Part shown: positions 61,801-64,000 of the stretch, piece by piece | How the letters are laid out: the number at the start of each line of letters is the position of its first letter | How positions within the stretch are numbered: position 1 is the first letter of the stretch | Assembly (NCBI RefSeq): GCF_014352875.1 | Contig: NZ_CP060695.1 | Coordinates: 1,519,501 to 1,583,500 of the forward strand | Direction of reading: 5' to 3' | DNA from: Polaribacter pectinis | Lineage (GTDB): Bacteria; Bacteroidota; Bacteroidia; Flavobacteriales; Flavobacteriaceae | Length of the DNA: 64,000 bases | Program-made: the position numbers and the translations under genes | The notes under the pieces: model-generated | What the model saw: only the letters and a program-made list of their open reading frames with translations | Database searches by the model: none | What the model was told of the DNA's origin: nothing

Positions 61801-62367
61801 TTATTCCTTAATTCTTTCTTGGTAAGTACCTTTGGTAGTCTCTACCTTAATTTTATCTCCTTCATTAATAAATAAAGGTACATTTACAGACGCACCAGTT
61901 TCTACTATTGCTGGTTTTGTTGCATTTGTTGCTGTATTTCCTTTAACACCAGGTTCTGTTGCAGTAACTTCTAAAATTACACTCGCTGGCATTTCTACAG
62001 AAAGTGGCATATTATCTTCAGAATTAATGATAATAGTAACTATTTCTCCTTCTTTCATTAAACCTGGAGTATCTAAAGCAGCTTCTAACAAACGAATTTG
62101 AGTATAATCTGCCTCGTTCATAAAATGATAGAATTCTCCATCATGATATAAAAATTGAAATTTGTGAGTTTCCACACGAACATCTTCAATTTTTCTTCCT
62201 GCAGGGAATGTATTATCAATTACTTTTCCGTTAGTAACACTTTTTAATTTTGTTCTTACAAATGCAGGTCCTTTTCCAGGTTTTACATGTAAAAATTCTA
62301 CTATTTTATATATATCGTTATTGTATCTAATACACAATCCGTTTCTAATATCTGATGTTGTTGCCAT
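61801..62367 (-). CDS. efp: Translation elongation factor P
   Basis: Relieves ribosome stalling at polyproline. 188 residues with the three-domain KOW/OB/OB layout. The tip loop reads HVKPGKGPAFVRTKL, keeping the Lys that is modified in other bacteria. The C-terminal block ATEPGVKGNTATNATKPA and PLFINEGDKIKVETTKGTY are typical. Modification genes (epmA/epmB or ymfI-type) are not adjacent. It is inside the lipid A run, an arrangement I regard as common in Bacteroidota, between lpxA (31 bases) and the methyltransferase. Confidence 0.97.
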   Translation of the reverse strand: MATTSDIRNGLCIRYNNDIYKIVEFLHVKPGKGPAFVRTKLKSVTNGKVIDNTFPAGRKIEDVRVETHKFQFLYHDGEFYHFMNEADYTQIRLLEAALDTPGLMKEGEIVTIIINSEDNMPLSVEMPASVILEVTATEPGVKGNTATNATKPAIVETGASVNVPLFINEGDKIKVETTKGTYQERIKE

Positions 62368-62398
62368 TTATAGTTTCTGTTTGTACTAATTATAATAA

Positions 62399-63184
62399 TT
62401 AATTTGAATTAAAATACCCTTTCATGATTCCTCTATGTGAATCTTTTATAAATTGAATAATTTCATCTCTCTCTGGAGTTGCTTCCATTTCTGCTTCAAT
62501 TATATCAATTGCTTGGGTATAATTATAGTTTTTCTGAAATAAAATTCTGTATATATTCTGAATCTCTCTAATTTTTTCGGTAGTATAACCTCTTCTTCTT
62601 AAGCCTACTGAATTTATACCAACATAAGACAAAGGTTCACGTGCAGCTTTTACATATGGTGGAACATCTTTTCTAACTAAAGAACCACCAGTAACAAAAG
62701 CATGTTTACCTACAGAAGCAAATTGATGTATTGCAACCATACCTGCCAAAACTACATTATCTCCAATAGTAACATGACCTGCAAGTGTAGTATTGTTTGA
62801 AAAAATACAGTTGTTTCCTACAAATGAATCATGTGCAATATGACAATAAGCCATTATTAAACAATTATCTCCAATTTTGGTTTTCATTCTATCTGAGGTT
62901 CCTCTGTTAATTGTAACACATTCACGTATTGTAACGTTGTCTCCAATTTCTACAGTGGTTTCTTCATCATCGAATTTTAAATCTTGAGGAATTGCAGAAA
63001 TTACAGCACCTGGAAAAATTCTACAATTTTTTCCAATTTTAGCACCTTCCATAATTGTTACATTTGATCCGATCCAAGTACCAGAACCAATTGTTACATT
63101 ATTATGAATGGTTGTAAAAGGCTCTATTACTACATTTCTAGCAATTTTTGCTTGCGGATGAACGTATGCTAATGGTTGATTCAT
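62399..63184 (-). CDS. lpxA: UDP-N-acetylglucosamine O-acyltransferase LpxA
   Basis: First enzyme of lipid A synthesis: transfers a hydroxyacyl chain from ACP to UDP-GlcNAc. 261 residues, standard. N-terminal hexapeptide beta-helix (VIEPFTTIHNNVTIGSGTWIGSNV), the conserved TIRECVTINRGT, the catalytic His region MAYCHIAHDSFVGNN, and the C-terminal helical part beginning NSVGLRRRGYTTEKIREI, diagnostic for LpxA. It lies three bases after the lpxC/fabZ gene. Confidence 0.97.
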   Translation of the reverse strand: MNQPLAYVHPQAKIARNVVIEPFTTIHNNVTIGSGTWIGSNVTIMEGAKIGKNCRIFPGAVISAIPQDLKFDDEETTVEIGDNVTIRECVTINRGTSDRMKTKIGDNCLIMAYCHIAHDSFVGNNCIFSNNTTLAGHVTIGDNVVLAGMVAIHQFASVGKHAFVTGGSLVRKDVPPYVKAAREPLSYVGINSVGLRRRGYTTEKIREIQNIYRILFQKNYNYTQAIDIIEAEMEATPERDEIIQFIKDSHRGIMKGYFNSN

Positions 63185-63187
63185 ATT

Positions 63188-64000
63188 CTATTTTTTTCTT
63201 GCAATTTGTGCCATTAATTCTGCTTCTGCAACTAATTTTCCGTTTGCGTAAGCGTATGCTTGCATATGACATATTCCTCTTCTTATTGGAGTTATCAATT
63301 CACATTTAAAAATTAAAGTATCTCCTGGTAACACTTTCTGCTTAAACTTAACATTGTCCATTTTCATGAAAAAAGTTAAATAATTTTCTGGGTCTGGAAC
63401 TGTACTTAACACCAATATTCCACCACATTGCGCCATAGCTTCTACTTGTAAAACTCCTGGCATTACAGGTGCTCCTGGAAAATGACCTACAAAGAAATTT
63501 TCGTTCATTGTTACATTTTTCAATCCAACAACATGTTTGTCTGAAAGTTCTAAAATTCTATCAACCAACAAAAAAGGTGGCCTATGAGGCAAAATATCCA
63601 TAATTTGATGAATATCCATTAAAGGAGTTGCATGCAAATCATATTTAGGAACATTATTTCTTTTTTCTAGCTTTATAATTTTAGATAATTTTTTAGCAAA
63701 TTGTGTATTTATTAAATGCCCTGGTTTGTTTGCTATAACTTTTCCTTTAATTCTTATTCCTGTTAAGGCTAAGTCTCCAATAACATCTAATAGTTTATGT
63801 CTTGCAGCTTCATTTGCCCAATGCAATTCTAGATTATCTAAAATTCCGTTAGATTTCACTGTTATATTATCTTTATTAAAGGCTTTCTTTAACTTTTCCA
63901 TTGTATTTTCAGATAACTCTTTATCTACATACACAATAGCATTATTTAAATCTCCTCCTTTAATTAAATCGTTTTCTAAAAGCATTTCAATTTCATGTAA
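63188..64000 (-). CDS. lpxC/fabZ: Bifunctional LpxC/FabZ (UDP-acyl-GlcNAc deacetylase plus 3-hydroxyacyl-ACP dehydratase), 5' part beyond window
   Basis: A fusion protein typical of Bacteroidota, with 270 C-terminal residues visible and the frame open through the right edge. The LpxC end shows FLHEIEML-like LHEIEML, GGDLNNAIVYVD, and the late catalytic block NEAARHKLLDVIGDLALTG (His and Asp). A linker follows, then FabZ starts near visible residue 122: DIMDILPHRPPFLLVDR with the active-site His, GHFPGAPVMPGVLQVEAMAQ with Glu. LpxC performs the committed deacetylation in lipid A synthesis, and FabZ dehydrates hydroxyacyl-ACP, competing for the same acyl pool. Fusion keeps the two activities in fixed ratio. 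lpxA follows three bases after the stop. Confidence 0.95.
   Translation of the reverse strand, partial: LHEIEMLLENDLIKGGDLNNAIVYVDKELSENTMEKLKKAFNKDNITVKSNGILDNLELHWANEAARHKLLDVIGDLALTGIRIKGKVIANKPGHLINTQFAKKLSKIIKLEKRNNVPKYDLHATPLMDIHQIMDILPHRPPFLLVDRILELSDKHVVGLKNVTMNENFFVGHFPGAPVMPGVLQVEAMAQCGGILVLSTVPDPENYLTFFMKMDNVKFKQKVLPGDTLIFKCELITPIRRGICHMQAYAYANGKLVAEAELMAQIARKK

Overview
The window is AT-rich chromosomal DNA of a Bacteroidota bacterium, most likely a marine member of the Flavobacteriaceae (Polaribacter/Tenacibaculum-like; the genus is a guess from overall gene content). Evidence: a fused LpxC/FabZ gene, a giant secreted protein ending in a type IX secretion (type B) sorting domain, a menaquinone gene set, promoters of the Bacteroidota form TTG-N17-23-TAnnTTTG, weak or absent Shine-Dalgarno sequences, and flavobacterial intergenic repeats. 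No tRNA, rRNA, CRISPR array, transposase, integrase or phage gene was seen, and no gene-free stretch exceeds 300 bases.

Layout. (1) 1-5830, minus strand: a probable electrophile/thiol-stress block with a 2,4-dienoyl-CoA reductase (cut by the window edge), two pirins, a MarR regulator, a glutaredoxin-fold protein with no cysteine, an FMN reductase, an OsmC protein and a DoxX protein. Palindromic operator candidates lie upstream of several of these genes. (2) 6016-14878, minus strand: seven genes in a row with a single clear terminator (coiled-coil protein, unknown protein, AAA+ ATPase, NudK-like Nudix hydrolase, unknown protein, two membrane proteins). This is the best candidate for an undescribed system; most of its gaps are filled with repeats. 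(3) 15078-20630: an 1850-residue T9SS cargo protein with an IgGFc-binding-like N-terminal region, calcium-binding TSP3 repeats and five repeated modules. (4) 20679-25604: the glyoxylate shunt (aceB-aceA) and a divergent RamB/ScfR-type regulator, with a perfect palindrome between them. (5) 25645-31925: acyl-CoA carboxylase beta subunit, a small GIY-YIG protein, pta-ackA and yebC.

(6) 31937-41643, minus strand: a long run reading amidase, MlaD-like, membrane Fe-S protein, CCG-domain protein, two SPOR-like proteins, menA, SRPBCC, menC, CPBP protease, menE. It joins menaquinone synthesis to what looks like a split EtfD/HdrDE-type quinone reductase. (7) 41737-45269, plus strand: LptD-like protein, a DUF3592-like protein and RidA, then an exact 8-bp tandem repeat. 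(8) 45410-47423, minus strand: pfkA-gap. (9) 47653-53302: tamB and divergent tsaD, with tamB lacking any ATG start. (10) 53311-58196: LTA synthase-like sulfatase, prohibitin-like SPFH protein and a vWA membrane protein. (11) 58312-64000, minus strand: lipid A and housekeeping genes in the order lpxC/fabZ, lpxA, efp, methyltransferase, lpxD, sucD, fabG.

Central carbon genes are well represented: glyoxylate shunt, acetate node, upper and lower glycolysis and succinyl-CoA ligase. Outer-envelope genes form the other main theme: LptD, TamB, LpxA/C/D, MlaD, amidase, SPOR proteins and T9SS cargo. All functional calls come from reading motifs by eye; no database search was run.
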